In this document: positions 40,501 through 55,500 of the stretch, piece by piece
Layout: every line of letters starts with the position of its first letter
Position numbering within the stretch: the stretch's first letter is position 1
Assembly (NCBI GenBank): GCA_030867875.1
Contig: JAOWCC010000008.1
Span: 124,001 to 188,000 of the forward strand
Length of the DNA: 64,000 nt
Source: Actinernus sp. WN-2022
Taxonomy: Eukaryota > Cnidaria > Anthozoa > Actiniaria > Actinernidae
Reading direction: 5' to 3'
Position numbers and translations under genes: made by a program
The notes under the pieces: model-generated
The model's input: the letters and a program-made list of their open reading frames with translations, nothing else
What the model was told of the DNA's origin: nothing
The model's database searches: none

Positions 40501-43500
40501 CTGGTATTTTTACTGAAAATACAGCACAATTCCATCAATTAAACTTGATCTACAGGAAGAGAACGTCGTATTGCCGTGTAGTGCATCGAAATCCATTAAA
40601 AGGTCGAGAAATGGCGCCACTTTGAAATTGAGGTTACACAAGTAAATTAATGCGTACTTGTTGGCTTTTTAAAAGCCAGTAACTCACTTTTCAACCTTTT
40701 CATCCCAAAAATGCACCTTTTTTCTCACACCTAGTGGAAAATGTACATCTTTCACTAAGCAAATCGTTGCGCCATACGTCAGGCAAAGTTGGTTTTTCGC
40801 GAAATTTTTTGAACTACTCCTCCCCACCCCACACCACCCTCATAAAATACCTAGAGATCAATTATTGGAAAGAAAGGCCAGAAAAGTCGTAAACTGTCAT
40901 TTGCGCTTTCACGGAAACGGCAGAAACACGAGTTACTGGCTTTTAAAGCTAAAGGGCACACAAGATCTACGCTGTTTCCACAAAAGGAGCCCTAGAACCT
41001 AAAACCCCCTTTTGTGAAAACATGCTAGATCTTGTGTGCCTTTAGCTTTATAAGCCAGTAACTCGTGTTTTTGCCGTTTTCTTGAAACGGCAACTGACAG
41101 TTTACGACTTTTCTGGCCTTTCTATCCCATAATTTAATTGTGTGAGATCTATCCCATAATTTCTTTATTCGAGAGCTAGAGGTTAGGGTTAGGTTAGGAA
41201 AAGGCCATGTTCTGGTATTTTTACTGAAAATACAGCACAATTCCATCAATTAAACTTGATCTACAGGAAGAGAACGTCGTATTGCCGTGTAGTGCATCGA
41301 AATCCATTAAAAGGTCGAGAAATGGCGCCACTTTGAAATTGAGGTTACACAAGTAAATTAATGCGTACTTGTTGGCTTTTTAAAAGCCAGTAACTCACTT
41401 TTCAACCTTTTCATCCCAAAAATGCACCTTTTTTCTCACACCTAGTGGAAAATGTACATCTTTCACTAAGCAAATCGTTGCGCCATACGTCAGGCAAAGT
41501 TGGTTTTTCGCGAAATTTTTTGAACTACTCCTCCCCACCCCACACCACCCTCATAAAATACCTAGAGATCAATTATTGGAAAGAAAGGCCAGAAAAGTCG
41601 TAAACTGTCATTTGCGCTTTCACGGAAACGGCAGAAACACGAGTTACTGGCTTTTAAAGCTAAAGGGCACACAAGATCTACGCTGTTTCCACAAAAGGAG
41701 CCCTAGAACCTAAAACCCCCTTTTGTGAAAACATGCTAGATATTGTGTGCCTTTAGCTTTATAAGCCAGTAACTCGTGTTTTTGCCGTTTTCTTGAAACG
41801 GCAACTGACAGTTTACGACTTTTCTGGCCTTTCTATCCCATAATTTAATTGTGTGAGATCTATCCCATAATTTCTTTATTCGAGAGCTAGAGGTTAGGGT
41901 TAGGTTAGGAAAAGGCCATGTTCTGGTATTTTTACTGAAAATACAGCACAATTCCATCAATTAAACTTGATCTACAGGAAGAGAACGTCGTATTGCCGTG
42001 TAGTGCATCGAAATCCATTAAAAGGTCGAGAAATGGCGCCACTTTGAAATTGAGGTTACACAAGTAAATTAATGCGTACTTGTTGGCTTTTTAAAAGCCA
42101 GTAACTCACTTTTCAACCTTTTCATCCCAAAAATGCACCTTTTTTCTCACACCTAGTGGAAAATGTACATCTTTCACTAAGCAAATCGTTGCGCCATACG
42201 TCAGGCAAAGTTGGTTTTTCGCGAAATTTTTTGAACTACTCCTCCCCACCCCACACCACCCTCATAAAATACCTAGAGATCAATTATTGGAAAGAAAGGC
42301 CAGAAAAGTCGTAAACTGTCATTTGCGCTTTCACGGAAACGGCAGAAACACGAGTTACTGGCTTTTAAAGCTAAAGGGCACACAAGATCTACGCTGTTTC
42401 CACAAAAGGAGCCCTAGAACCTAAAACCCCCTTTTGTGAAAACATGCTAGATATTGTGTGCCTTTAGCTTTATAAGCCAGTAACTCGTGTTTTTGCCGTT
42501 TTCTTGAAACGGCAACTGACAGTTTACGACTTTTCTGGCCTTTCTATCCCATAATTTAATTGTGTGAGATCTATCCCATAATTTCTTTATTCGAGAGCTA
42601 GAGGTTAGGGTTAGGTTAGGAAAAGGCCATGTTCTGGTATTTTTACTGAAAATACAGCACAATTCCATCAATTAAACTTGATCTACAGGAAGAGAACGTC
42701 GTATTGCCGTGTAGTGCATCGAAATCCATTAAAAGGTCGAGAAATGGCGCCACTTTGAAATTGAGGTTACACAAGTAAATTAATGCGTACTTGTTGGCTT
42801 TTTAAAAGCCAGTAACTCACTTTTCAACCTTTTCATCCCAAAAATGCACCTTTTTTCTCACACCTAGTGGAAAATGTACATCTTTCACTAAGCAAATCGT
42901 TGCGCCATACGTCAGGCAAAGTTGGTTTTTCGCGAAATTTTTTGAACTACTCCTCCCCACCCCACACCACCCTCATAAAATACCTAGAGATCAATTATTG
43001 GAAAGAAAGGCCAGAAAAGTCGTAAACTGTCATTTGCGCTTTCACGGAAACGGCAGAAACACGAGTTACTGGCTTTTAAAGCTAAAGGGCACACAAGATC
43101 TACGCTGTTTCCACAAAAGGAGCCCTAGAACCTAAAACCCCCTTTTGTGAAAACATGCTAGATATTGTGTGCCTTTAGCTTTATAAGCCAGTAACTCGTG
43201 TTTTTGCCGTTTTCTTGAAACGGCAACTGACAGTTTACGACTTTTCTGGCCTTTCTATCCCATAATTTAATTGTGTGAGATCTATCCCATAATTTCTTTA
43301 TTCGAGAGCTAGAGGTTAGGGTTAGGTTAGGAAAAGGCCATGTTCTGGTATTTTTACTGAAAATACAGCACAATTCCATCAATTAAACTTGATCTACAGG
43401 AAGAGAACGTCGTATTGCCGTGTAGTGCATCGAAATCCATTAAAAGGTCGAGAAATGGCGCCACTTTGAAATTGAGGTTACACAAGTAAATTAATGCGTA

Positions 43501-46500
43501 CTTGTTGGCTTTTTAAAAGCCAGTAACTCACTTTTCAACCTTTTCATCCCAAAAATGCACCTTTTTTCTCACACCTAGTGGAAAATGTACATCTTTCACT
43601 AAGCAAATCGTTGCGCCATACGTCAGGCAAAGTTGGTTTTTCGCGAAATTTTTTGAACTACTCCTCCCCACCCCACACCACCCTCATAAAATACCTAGAG
43701 ATCAATTATTGGAAAGAAAGGCCAGAAAAGTCGTAAACTGTCATTTGCGCTTTCACGGAAACGGCAGAAACACGAGTTACTGGCTTTTAAAGCTAAAGGG
43801 CACACAAGATCTACGCTGTTTCCACAAAAGGAGCCCTAGAACCTAAAACCCCCTTTTGTGAAAACATGCTAGATATTGTGTGCCTTTAGCTTTATAAGCC
43901 AGTAACTCGTGTTTTTGCCGTTTTCTTGAAACGGCAACTGACAGTTTACGACTTTTCTGGCCTTTCTATCCCATAATTTAATTGTGTGAGATCTATCCCA
44001 TAATTTCTTTATTCGAGAGCTAGAGGTTAGGGTTAGGTTAGGAAAAGGCCATGTTCTGGTATTTTTACTGAAAATACAGCACAATTCCATCAATTAAACT
44101 TGATCTACAGGAAGAGAACGTCGTATTGCCGTGTAGTGCATCGAAATCCATTAAAAGGTCGAGAAATGGCGCCACTTTGAAATTGAGGTTACACAAGTAA
44201 ATTAATGCGTACTTGTTGGCTTTTTAAAAGCCAGTAACTCACTTTTCAACCTTTTCATCCCAAAAATGCACCTTTTTTCTCACACCTAGTGGAAAATGTA
44301 CATCTTTCACTAAGCAAATCGTTGCGCCATACGTCAGGCAAAGTTGGTTTTTCGCGAAAATTTTTGAACTACTCCTCCCCACCCCACACCACCCTCATAA
44401 AATACCTAGAGATCAATTATTGGAAAGAAAGGCCAGAAAAGTCGTAAACTGTCATTTGCGCTTTCACGGAAACGGCAGAAACACGAGTTACTGGCTTTTA
44501 AAGCTAAAGGGCACACAAGATCTACGCTGTTTCCACAAAAGGAGCCCTAGAACCTAAAACCCCCTTTTGTGAAAACATGCTAGATCTTGTGTGCCTTTAG
44601 CTTTATAAGCCAGTAACTCGTGTTTTTGCCGTTTTCTTGAAACGGCAACTGACAGTTTACGACTTTTCTGGCCTTTCTATCCCATAATTTAATTGTGTGA
44701 GATCTATCCCATAATTTCTTTATTCGAGAGCTAGAGGTTAGGGTTAGGTTAGGAAAAGGCCATGTTCTGGTATTTTTACTGAAAATACAGCACAATTCCA
44801 TCAATTAAACTTGATCTACAGGAAGAGAACGTCGTATTGCCGTGTAGTGCATCGAAATCCATTAAAAGGTCGAGAAATGGCGCCACTTTGAAATTGAGGT
44901 TACACAAGTAAATTAATGCGTACTTGTTGGCTTTTTAAAAGCCAGTAACTCACTTTTCAACCTTTTCATCCCAAAAATGCACCTTTTTTCTCACACCTAG
45001 TGGAAAATGTACATCTTTCACTAAGCAAATCGTTGCGCCATACGTCAGGCAAAGTTGGTTTTTCGCGAAATTTTTTGAACTACTCCTCCCCACCCCACAC
45101 CACCCTCATAAAATACCTAGAGATCAATTATTGGAAAGAAAGGCCAGAAAAGTCGTAAACTGTCATTTGCGCTTTCACGGAAACGGCAGAAACACGAGTT
45201 ACTGGCTTTTAAAGCTAAAGGGCACACAAGATCTACGCTGTTTCCACAAAAGGAGCCCTAGAACCTAAAACCCCCTTTTGTGAAAACATGCTAGATCTTG
45301 TGTGCCTTTAGCTTTATAAGCCAGTAACTCGTGTTTTTGCCGTTTTCTTGAAACGGCAACTGACAGTTTACGACTTTTCTGGCCTTTCTATCCCATAATT
45401 TAATTGTGTGAGATCTATCCCATAATTTCTTTATTCGAGAGCTAGAGGTTAGGGTTAGGTTAGGAAAAGGCCATGTTCTGGTATTTTTACTGAAAATACA
45501 GCACAATTCCATCAATTAAACTTGATCTACAGGAAGAGAACGTCGTATTGCCGTGTAGTGCATCGAAATCCATTAAAAGGTCGAGAAATGGCGCCACTTT
45601 GAAATTGAGGTTACACAAGTAAATTAATGCGTACTTGTTGGCTTTTTAAAAGCCAGTAACTCACTTTTCAACCTTTTCATCCCAAAAATGCACCTTTTTT
45701 CTCACACCTAGTGGAAAATGTACATCTTTCACTAAGCAAATCGTTGCGCCATACGTCAGGCAAAGTTGGTTTTTCGCGAAATTTTTTGAACTACTCCTCC
45801 CCACCCCACACCACCCTCATAAAATACCTAGAGATCAATTATTGGAAAGAAAGGCCAGAAAAGTCGTAAACTGTCATTTGCGCTTTCACGGAAACGGCAG
45901 AAACACGAGTTACTGGCTTTTAAAGCTAAAGGGCACACAAGATCTACGCTGTTTCCACAAAAGGAGCCCTAGAACCTAAAACCCCCTTTTGTGAAAACAT
46001 GCTAGATCTTGTGTGCCTTTAGCTTTATAAGCCAGTAACTCGTGTTTTTGCCGTTTTCTTGAAACGGCAACTGACAGTTTACGACTTTTCTGGCCTTTCT
46101 ATCCCATAATTTAATTGTGTGAGATCTATCCCATAATTTCTTTATTCGAGAGCTAGAGGTTAGGGTTAGGTTAGGAAAAGGCCATGTTCTGGTATTTTTA
46201 CTGAAAATACAGCACAATTCCATCAATTAAACTTGATCTACAGGAAGAGAACGTCGTATTGCCGTGTAGTGCATCGAAATCCATTAAAAGGTCGAGAAAT
46301 GGCGCCACTTTGAAATTGAGGTTACACAAGTAAATTAATGCGTACTTGTTGGCTTTTTAAAAGCCAGTAACTCACTTTTCAACCTTTTCATCCCAAAAAT
46401 GCACCTTTTTTCTCACACCTAGTGGAAAATGTACATCTTTCACTAAGCAAATCGTTGCGCCATACGTCAGGCAAAGTTGGTTTTTCGCGAAATTTTTTGA

Positions 46501-49500
46501 ACTACTCCTCCCCACCCCACACCACCCTCATAAAATACCTAGAGATCAATTATTGGAAAGAAAGGCCAGAAAAGTCGTAAACTGTCATTTGCGCTTTCAC
46601 GGAAACGGCAGAAACACGAGTTACTGGCTTTTAAAGCTAAAGGGCACACAAGATCTACGCTGTTTCCACAAAAGGAGCCCTAGAACCTAAAACCCCCTTT
46701 TGTGAAAACATGCTAGATCTTGTGTGCCTTTAGCTTTATAAGCCAGTAACTCGTGTTTTTGCCGTTTTCTTGAAACGGCAACTGACAGTTTACGACTTTT
46801 CTGGCCTTTCTATCCCATAATTTAATTGTGTGAGATCTATCCCATAATTTCTTTATTCGAGAGCTAGAGGTTAGGGTTAGGTTAGGAAAAGGCCATGTTC
46901 TGGTATTTTTACTGAAAATACAGCACAATTCCATCAATTAAACTTGATCTACAGGAAGAGAACGTCGTATTGCCGTGTAGTGCATCGAAATCCATTAAAA
47001 GGTCGAGAAATGGCGCCACTTTGAAATTGAGGTTACACAAGTAAATTAATGCGTACTTGTTGGCTTTTTAAAAGCCAGTAACTCACTTTTCAACCTTTTC
47101 ATCCCAAAAATGCACCTTTTTTCTCACACCTAGTGGAAAATGTACATCTTTCACTAAGCAAATCGTTGCGCCATACGTCAGGCAAAGTTGGTTTTTCGCG
47201 AAATTTTTTGAACTACTCCTCCCCACCCCACACCACCCTCATAAAATACCTAGAGATCAATTATTGGAAAGAAAGGCCAGAAAAGTCGTAAACTGTCATT
47301 TGCGCTTTCACGGAAACGGCAGAAACACGAGTTACTGGCTTTTAAAGCTAAAGGGCACACAAGAATCTTGTGTGCCTTTAGCTTTATAAGCCAGTAACTC
47401 GTGTTTTTGCCGTTTTCTTGAAACGGCAACTGACAGTTTACGACTTTTCTGGCCTTTCTATCCCATAATTTAATTGTGTGAGATCTATCCCATAATTTCT
47501 TTATTCGAGAGCTAGAGGTTAGGGTTAGGTTAGGAAAAGGCCATGTTCTGGTATTTTTACTGAAAATACAGCACAATTCCATCAATTAAACTTGATCTAC
47601 AGGAAGAGAACGTCGTATTGCCGTGTAGTGCATCGAAATCCATTAAAAGGTCGAGAAATGGCGCCACTTTGAAATTGAGGTTACACAAGTAAATTAATGC
47701 GTACTTGTTGGCTTTTTAAAAGCCAGTAACTCACTTTTCAACCTTTTCATCCCAAAAATGCACCTTTTTTCTCACACCTAGTGGAAAATGTACATCTTTC
47801 ACTAAGCAAATCGTTGCGCCATACGTCAGGCAAAGTTGGTTTTTCGCGAAATTTTTTGAACTACTCCTCCCCACCCCACACCACCCTCATAAAATACCTA
47901 GAGATCAATTATTGGAAAGAAAGGCCAGAAAAGTCGTAAACTGTCATTTGCGCTTTCACGGAAACGGCAGAAACACGAGTTACTGGCTTTTAAAGCTAAA
48001 GGGCACACAAGATCTACGCTGTTTCCACAAAAGGAGCCCTAGAACCTAAAACCCCCTTTTGTGAAAACATGCTAGATCTTGTGTGCCTTTAGCTTTATAA
48101 GCCAGTAACTCGTGTTTTTGCCGTTTTCTTGAAACGGCAACTGACAGTTTACGACTTTTCTGGCCTTTCTATCCCATAATTTAATTGTGTGAGATCTATC
48201 CCATAATTTCTTTATTCGAGAGCTAGAGGTTAGGGTTAGGTTAGGAAAAGGCCATGTTCTGGTATTTTTACTGAAAATACAGCACAATTCCATCAATTAA
48301 ACTTGATCTACAGGAAGAGAACGTCGTATTGCCGTGTAGTGCATCGAAATCCATTAAAAGGTCGAGAAATGGCGCCACTTTGAAATTGAGGTTACACAAG
48401 TAAATTAATGCGTACTTGTTGGCTTTTTAAAAGCCAGTAACTCACTTTTCAACCTTTTCATCCCAAAAATGCACCTTTTTTCTCACACCTAGTGGAAAAT
48501 GTACATCTTTCACTAAGCAAATCGTTGCGCCATACGTCAGGCAAAGTTGGTTTTTCGCGAAATTTTTTGAACTACTCCTCCCCACCCCACACCACCCTCA
48601 TAAAATACCTAGAGATCAATTATTGGAAAGAAAGGCCAGAAAAGTCGTAAACTGTCATTTGCGCTTTCACGGAAACGGCAGAAACACGAGTTACTGGCTT
48701 TTAAAGCTAAAGGGCACACAAGAATCTTGTGTGCCTTTAGCTTTATAAGCCAGTAACTCGTGTTTTTGCCGTTTTCTTGAAACGGCAACTGACAGTTTAC
48801 GACTTTTCTGGCCTTTCTATCCCATAATTTAATTGTGTGAGATCTATCCCATAATTTCTTTATTCGAGAGCTAGAGGTTAGGGTTAGGTTAGGAAAAGGC
48901 CATGTTCTGGTATTTTTACTGAAAATACAGCACAATTCCATCAATTAAACTTGATCTACAGGAAGAGAACGTCGTATTGCCGTGTAGTGCATCGAAATCC
49001 ATTAAAAGGTCGAGAAATGGCGCCACTTTGAAATTGAGGTTACACAAGTAAATTAATGCGTACTTGTTGGCTTTTTAAAAGCCAGTAACTCACTTTTCAA
49101 CCTTTTCATCCCAAAAATGCACCTTTTTTCTCACACCTAGTGGAAAATGTACATCTTTCACTAAGCAAATCGTTGCGCCATACGTCAGGCAAAGTTGGTT
49201 TTTCGCGAAATTTTTTGAACTACTCCTCCCCACCCCACACCACCCTCATAAAATACCTAGAGATCAATTATTGGAAAGAAAGGCCAGAAAAGTCGTAAAC
49301 TGTCATTTGCGCTTTCACGGAAACGGCAGAAACACGAGTTACTGGCTTTTAAAGCTAAAGGGCACACAAGATCTACGCTGTTTCCACAAAAGGAGCCCTA
49401 GAACCTAAAACCCCCTTTTGTGAAAACATGCTAGATCTTGTGTGCCTTTAGCTTTATAAGCCAGTAACTCGTGTTTTTGCCGTTTTCTTGAAACGGCAAC

Positions 49501-52500
49501 TGACAGTTTACGACTTTTCTGGCCTTTCTATCCCATAATTTAATTGTGTGAGATCTATCCCATAATTTCTTTATTCGAGAGCTAGAGGTTAGGGTTAGGT
49601 TAGGAAAAGGCCATGTTCTGGTATTTTTACTGAAAATACAGCACAATTCCATCAATTAAACTTGATCTACAGGAAGAGAACGTCGTATTGCCGTGTAGTG
49701 CATCGAAATCCATTAAAAGGTCGAGAAATGGCGCCACTTTGAAATTGAGGTTACACAATTAAATTAATGCGTACTTGTTGGCTTTTTAAAAGCCAGTAAC
49801 TCACTTTTCAACCTTTTCATCCCAAAAATGCACCTTTTTTCTCACACCTAGTGGAAAATGTACATCTTTCACTAAGCAAATCGTTGCGCCATACGTCAGG
49901 CAAAGTTGGTTTTTCGCGAAATTTTTTGAACTACTCCTCCCCACCCCACACCACCCTCATAAAATACCTAGAGATCAATTATTGGAAAGAAAGGCCAGAA
50001 AAGTCGTAAACTGTCATTTGCGCTTTCACGGAAACGGCAGAAACACGAGTTACTGGCTTTTAAAGCTAAAGGGCACACAAGATCTACGCTGTTTCCACAA
50101 AAGGAGCCCTAGAACCTAAAACCCCCTTTTGTGAAAACATGCTAGATCTTGTGTGCCTTTAGCTTTATAAGCCAGTAACTCGTGTTTTTGCCGTTTTCTT
50201 GAAACGGCAACTGACAGTTTACGACTTTTCTGGCCTTTCTATCCCATAATTTAATTGTGTGAGATCTATCCCATAATTTCTTTATTCGAGAGCTAGAGGT
50301 TAGGGTTAGGTTAGGAAAAGGCCATGTTCTGGTATTTTTACTGAAAATACAGCACAATTCCATCAATTAAACTTGATCTACAGGAAGAGAACGTCGTATT
50401 GCCGTGTAGTGCATCGAAATCCATTAAAAGGTCGAGAAATGGCGCCACTTTGAAATTGAGGTTACACAAGTAAATTAATGCGTACTTGTTGGCTTTTTAA
50501 AAGCCAGTAACTCACTTTTCAACCTTTTCATCCCAAAAATGCACCTTTTTTCTCACACCTAGTGGAAAATGTACATCTTTCACTAAGCAAATCGTTGCGC
50601 CATACGTCAGGCAAAGTTGGTTTTTCGCGAAATTTTTTGAACTACTCCTCCCCACCCCACACCACCCTCATAAAATACCTAGAGATCAATTATTGGAAAG
50701 AAAGGCCAGAAAAGTCGTAAACTGTCATTTGCGCTTTCACGGAAACGGCAGAAACACGAGTTACTGGCTTTTAAAGCTAAAGGGCACACAAGATCTACGC
50801 TGTTTCCACAAAAGGAGCCCTAGAACCTAAAACCCCCTTTTGTGAAAACATGCTAGATCTTGTGTGCCTTTAGCTTTATAAGCCAGTAACTCGTGTTTTT
50901 GCCGTTTTCTTGAAACGGCAACTGACAGTTTACGACTTTTCTGGCCTTTCTATCCCATAATTTAATTGTGTGAGATCTATCCCATAATTTCTTTATTCGA
51001 GAGCTAGAGGTTAGGGTTAGGTTAGGAAAAGGCCATGTTCTGGTATTTTTACTGAAAATACAGCACAATTCCATCAATTAAACTTGATCTACAGGAAGAG
51101 AACGTCGTATTGCCGTGTAGTGCATCGAAATCCATTAAAAGGTCGAGAAATGGCGCCACTTTGAAATTGAGGTTACACAAGTAAATTAATGCGTACTTGT
51201 TGGCTTTTTAAAAGCCAGTAACTCACTTTTCAACCTTTTCATCCCAAAAATGCACCTTTTTTCTCACACCTAGTGGAAAATGTACATCTTTCACTAAGCA
51301 AATCGTTGCGCCATACGTCAGGCAAAGTTGGTTTTTCGCGAAATTTTTTGAACTACTCCTCCCCACCCCACACCACCCTCATAAAATACCTAGAGATCAA
51401 TTATTGGAAAGAAAGGCCAGAAAAGTCGTAAACTGTCATTTGCGCTTTCACGGAAACGGCAGAAACACGAGTTACTGGCTTTTAAAGCTAAAGGGCACAC
51501 AAGAATCTTGTGTGCCTTTAGCTTTATAAGCCAGTAACTCGTGTTTTTGCCGTTTTCTTGAAACGGCAACTGACAGTTTACGACTTTTCTGGCCTTTCTA
51601 TCCCATAATTTAATTGTGTGAGATCTATCCCATAATTTCTTTATTCGAGAGCTAGAGGTTAGGGTTAGGTTAGGAAAAGGCCATGTTCTGGTATTTTTAC
51701 TGAAAATACAGCACAATTCCATCAATTAAACTTGATCTACAGGAAGAGAACGTCGTATTGCCGTGTAGTGCATCGAAATCCATTAAAAGGTCGAGAAATG
51801 GCGCCACTTTGAAATTGAGGTTACACAAGTAAATTAATGCGTACTTGTTGGCTTTTTAAAAGCCAGTAACTCACTTTTCAACCTTTTCATCCCAAAAATG
51901 CACCTTTTTTCTCACACCTAGTGGAAAATGTACATCTTTCACTAAGCAAATCGTTGCGCCATACGTCAGGCAAAGTTGGTTTTTCGCGAAATTTTTTGAA
52001 CTACTCCTCCCCACCCCACACCACCCTCATAAAATACCTAGAGATCAATTATTGGAAAGAAAGGCCAGAAAAGTCGTAAACTGTCATTTGCGCTTTCACG
52101 GAAACGGCAGAAACACGAGTTACTGGCTTTTAAAGCTAAAGGGCACACAAGATCTACGCTGTTTCCACAAAAGGAGCCCTAGAACCTAAAACCCCCTTTT
52201 GTGAAAACATGCTAGATCTTGTGTGCCTTTAGCTTTATAAGCCAGTAACTCGTGTTTTTGCCGTTTTCTTGAAACGGCAACTGACAGTTTACGACTTTTC
52301 TGGCCTTTCTATCCCATAATTTAATTGTGTGAGATCTATCCCATAATTTCTTTATTCGAGAGCTAGAGGTTAGGGTTAGGTTAGGAAAAGGCCATGTTCT
52401 GGTATTTTTACTGAAAATACAGCACAATTCCATCAATTAAACTTGATCTACAGGAAGAGAACGTCGTATTGCCGTGTAGTGCATCGAAATCCATTAAAAG

Positions 52501-55500
52501 GTCGAGAAATGGCGCCACTTTGAAATTGAGGTTACACAATTAAATTAATGCGTACTTGTTGGCTTTTTAAAAGCCAGTAACTCACTTTTCAACCTTTTCA
52601 TCCCAAAAATGCACCTTTTTTCTCACACCTAGTGGAAAATGTACATCTTTCACTAAGCAAATCGTTGCGCCATACGTCAGGCAAAGTTGGTTTTTCGCGA
52701 AATTTTTTGAACTACTCCTCCCCACCCCACACCACCCTCATAAAATACCTAGAGATCAATTATTGGAAAGAAAGGCCAGAAAAGTCGTAAACTGTCATTT
52801 GCGCTTTCACGGAAACGGCAGAAACACGAGTTACTGGCTTTTAAAGCTAAAGGGCACACAAGATCTACGCTGTTTCCACAAAAGGAGCCCTAGAACCTAA
52901 AACCCCCTTTTGTGAAAACATGCTAGATCTTGTGTGCCTTTAGCTTTATAAGCCAGTAACTCGTGTTTTTGCCGTTTTCTTGAAACGGCAACTGACAGTT
53001 TACGACTTTTCTGGCCTTTCTATCCCATAATTTAATTGTGTGAGATCTATCCCATAATTTCTTTATTCGAGAGCTAGAGGTTAGGGTTAGGTTAGGAAAA
53101 GGCCATGTTCTGGTATTTTTACTGAAAATACAGCACAATTCCATCAATTAAACTTGATCTACAGGAAGAGAACGTCGTATTGCCGTGTAGTGCATCGAAA
53201 TCCATTAAAAGGTCGAGAAATGGCGCCACTTTGAAATTGAGGTTACACAAGTAAATTAATGCGTACTTGTTGGCTTTTTAAAAGCCAGTAACTCACTTTT
53301 CAACCTTTTCATCCCAAAAATGCACCTTTTTTCTCACACCTAGTGGAAAATGTACATCTTTCACTAAGCAAATCGTTGCGCCATACGTCAGGCAAAGTTG
53401 GTTTTTCGCGAAATTTTTTGAACTACTCCTCCCCACCCCACACCACCCTCATAAAATACCTAGAGATCAATTATTGGAAAGAAAGGCCAGAAAAGTCGTA
53501 AACTGTCATTTGCGCTTTCACGGAAACGGCAGAAACACGAGTTACTGGCTTTTAAAGCTAAAGGGCACACAAGAATCTTGTGTGCCTTTAGCTTTATAAG
53601 CCAGTAACTCGTGTTTTTGCCGTTTTCTTGAAACGGCAACTGACAGTTTACGACTTTTCTGGCCTTTCTATCCCATAATTTAATTGTGTGAGATCTATCC
53701 CATAATTTCTTTATTCGAGAGCTAGAGGTTAGGGTTAGGTTAGGAAAAGGCCATGTTCTGGTATTTTTACTGAAAATACAGCACAATTCCATCAATTAAA
53801 CTTGATCTACAGGAAGAGAACGTCGTATTGCCGTGTAGTGCATCGAAATCCATTAAAAGGTCGAGAAATGGCGCCACTTTGAAATTGAGGTTACACAAGT
53901 AAATTAATGCGTACTTGTTGGCTTTTTAAAAGCCAGTAACTCACTTTTCAACCTTTTCATCCCAAAAATGCACCTTTTTTCTCACACCTAGTGGAAAATG
54001 TACATCTTTCACTAAGCAAATCGTTGCGCCATACGTCAGGCAAAGTTGGTTTTTCGCGAAATTTTTTGAACTACTCCTCCCCACCCCACACCACCCTCAT
54101 AAAATACCTAGAGATCAATTATTGGAAAGAAAGGCCAGAAAAGTCGTAAACTGTCATTTGCGCTTTCACGGAAACGGCAGAAACACGAGTTACTGGCTTT
54201 TAAAGCTAAAGGGCACACAAGATCTACGCTGTTTCCACAAAAGGAGCCCTAGAACCTAAAACCCCCTTTTGTGAAAACATGCTAGATCTTGTGTGCCTTT
54301 AGCTTTATAAGCCAGTAACTCGTGTTTTTGCCGTTTTCTTGAAACGGCAACTGACAGTTTACGACTTTTCTGGCCTTTCTATCCCATAATTTAATTGTGT
54401 GAGATCTATCCCATAATTTCTTTATTCGAGAGCTAGAGGTTAGGGTTAGGTTAGGAAAAGGCCATGTTCTGGTATTTTTACTGAAAATACAGCACAATTC
54501 CATCAATTAAACTTGATCTACAGGAAGAGAACGTCGTATTGCCGTGTAGTGCATCGAAATCCATTAAAAGGTCGAGAAATGGCGCCACTTTGAAATTGAG
54601 GTTACACAATTAAATTAATGCGTACTTGTTGGCTTTTTAAAAGCCAGTAACTCACTTTTCAACCTTTTCATCCCAAAAATGCACCTTTTTTCTCACACCT
54701 AGTGGAAAATGTACATCTTTCACTAAGCAAATCGTTGCGCCATACGTCAGGCAAAGTTGGTTTTTCGCGAAATTTTTTGAACTACTCCTCCCCACCCCAC
54801 ACCACCCTCATAAAATACCTAGAGATCAATTATTGGAAAGAAAGGCCAGAAAAGTCGTAAACTGTCATTTGCGCTTTCACGGAAACGGCAGAAACACGAG
54901 TTACTGGCTTTTAAAGCTAAAGGGCACACAAGATCTACGCTGTTTCCACAAAAGGAGCCCTAGAACCTAAAACCCCCTTTTGTGAAAACATGCTAGATCT
55001 TGTGTGCCTTTAGCTTTATAAGCCAGTAACTCGTGTTTTTGCCGTTTTCTTGAAACGGCAACTGACAGTTTACGACTTTTCTGGCCTTTCTATCCCATAA
55101 TTTAATTGTGTGAGATCTATCCCATAATTTCTTTATTCGAGAGCTAGAGGTTAGGGTTAGGTTAGGAAAAGGCCATGTTCTGGTATTTTTACTGAAAATA
55201 CAGCACAATTCCATCAATTAAACTTGATCTACAGGAAGAGAACGTCGTATTGCCGTGTAGTGCATCGAAATCCATTAAAAGGTCGAGAAATGGCGCCACT
55301 TTGAAATTGAGGTTACACAAGTAAATTAATGCGTACTTGTTGGCTTTTTAAAAGCCAGTAACTCACTTTTCAACCTTTTCATCCCAAAAATGCACCTTTT
55401 TTCTCACACCTAGTGGAAAATGTACATCTTTCACTAAGCAAATCGTTGCGCCATACGTCAGGCAAAGTTGGTTTTTCGCGAAATTTTTTGAACTACTCCT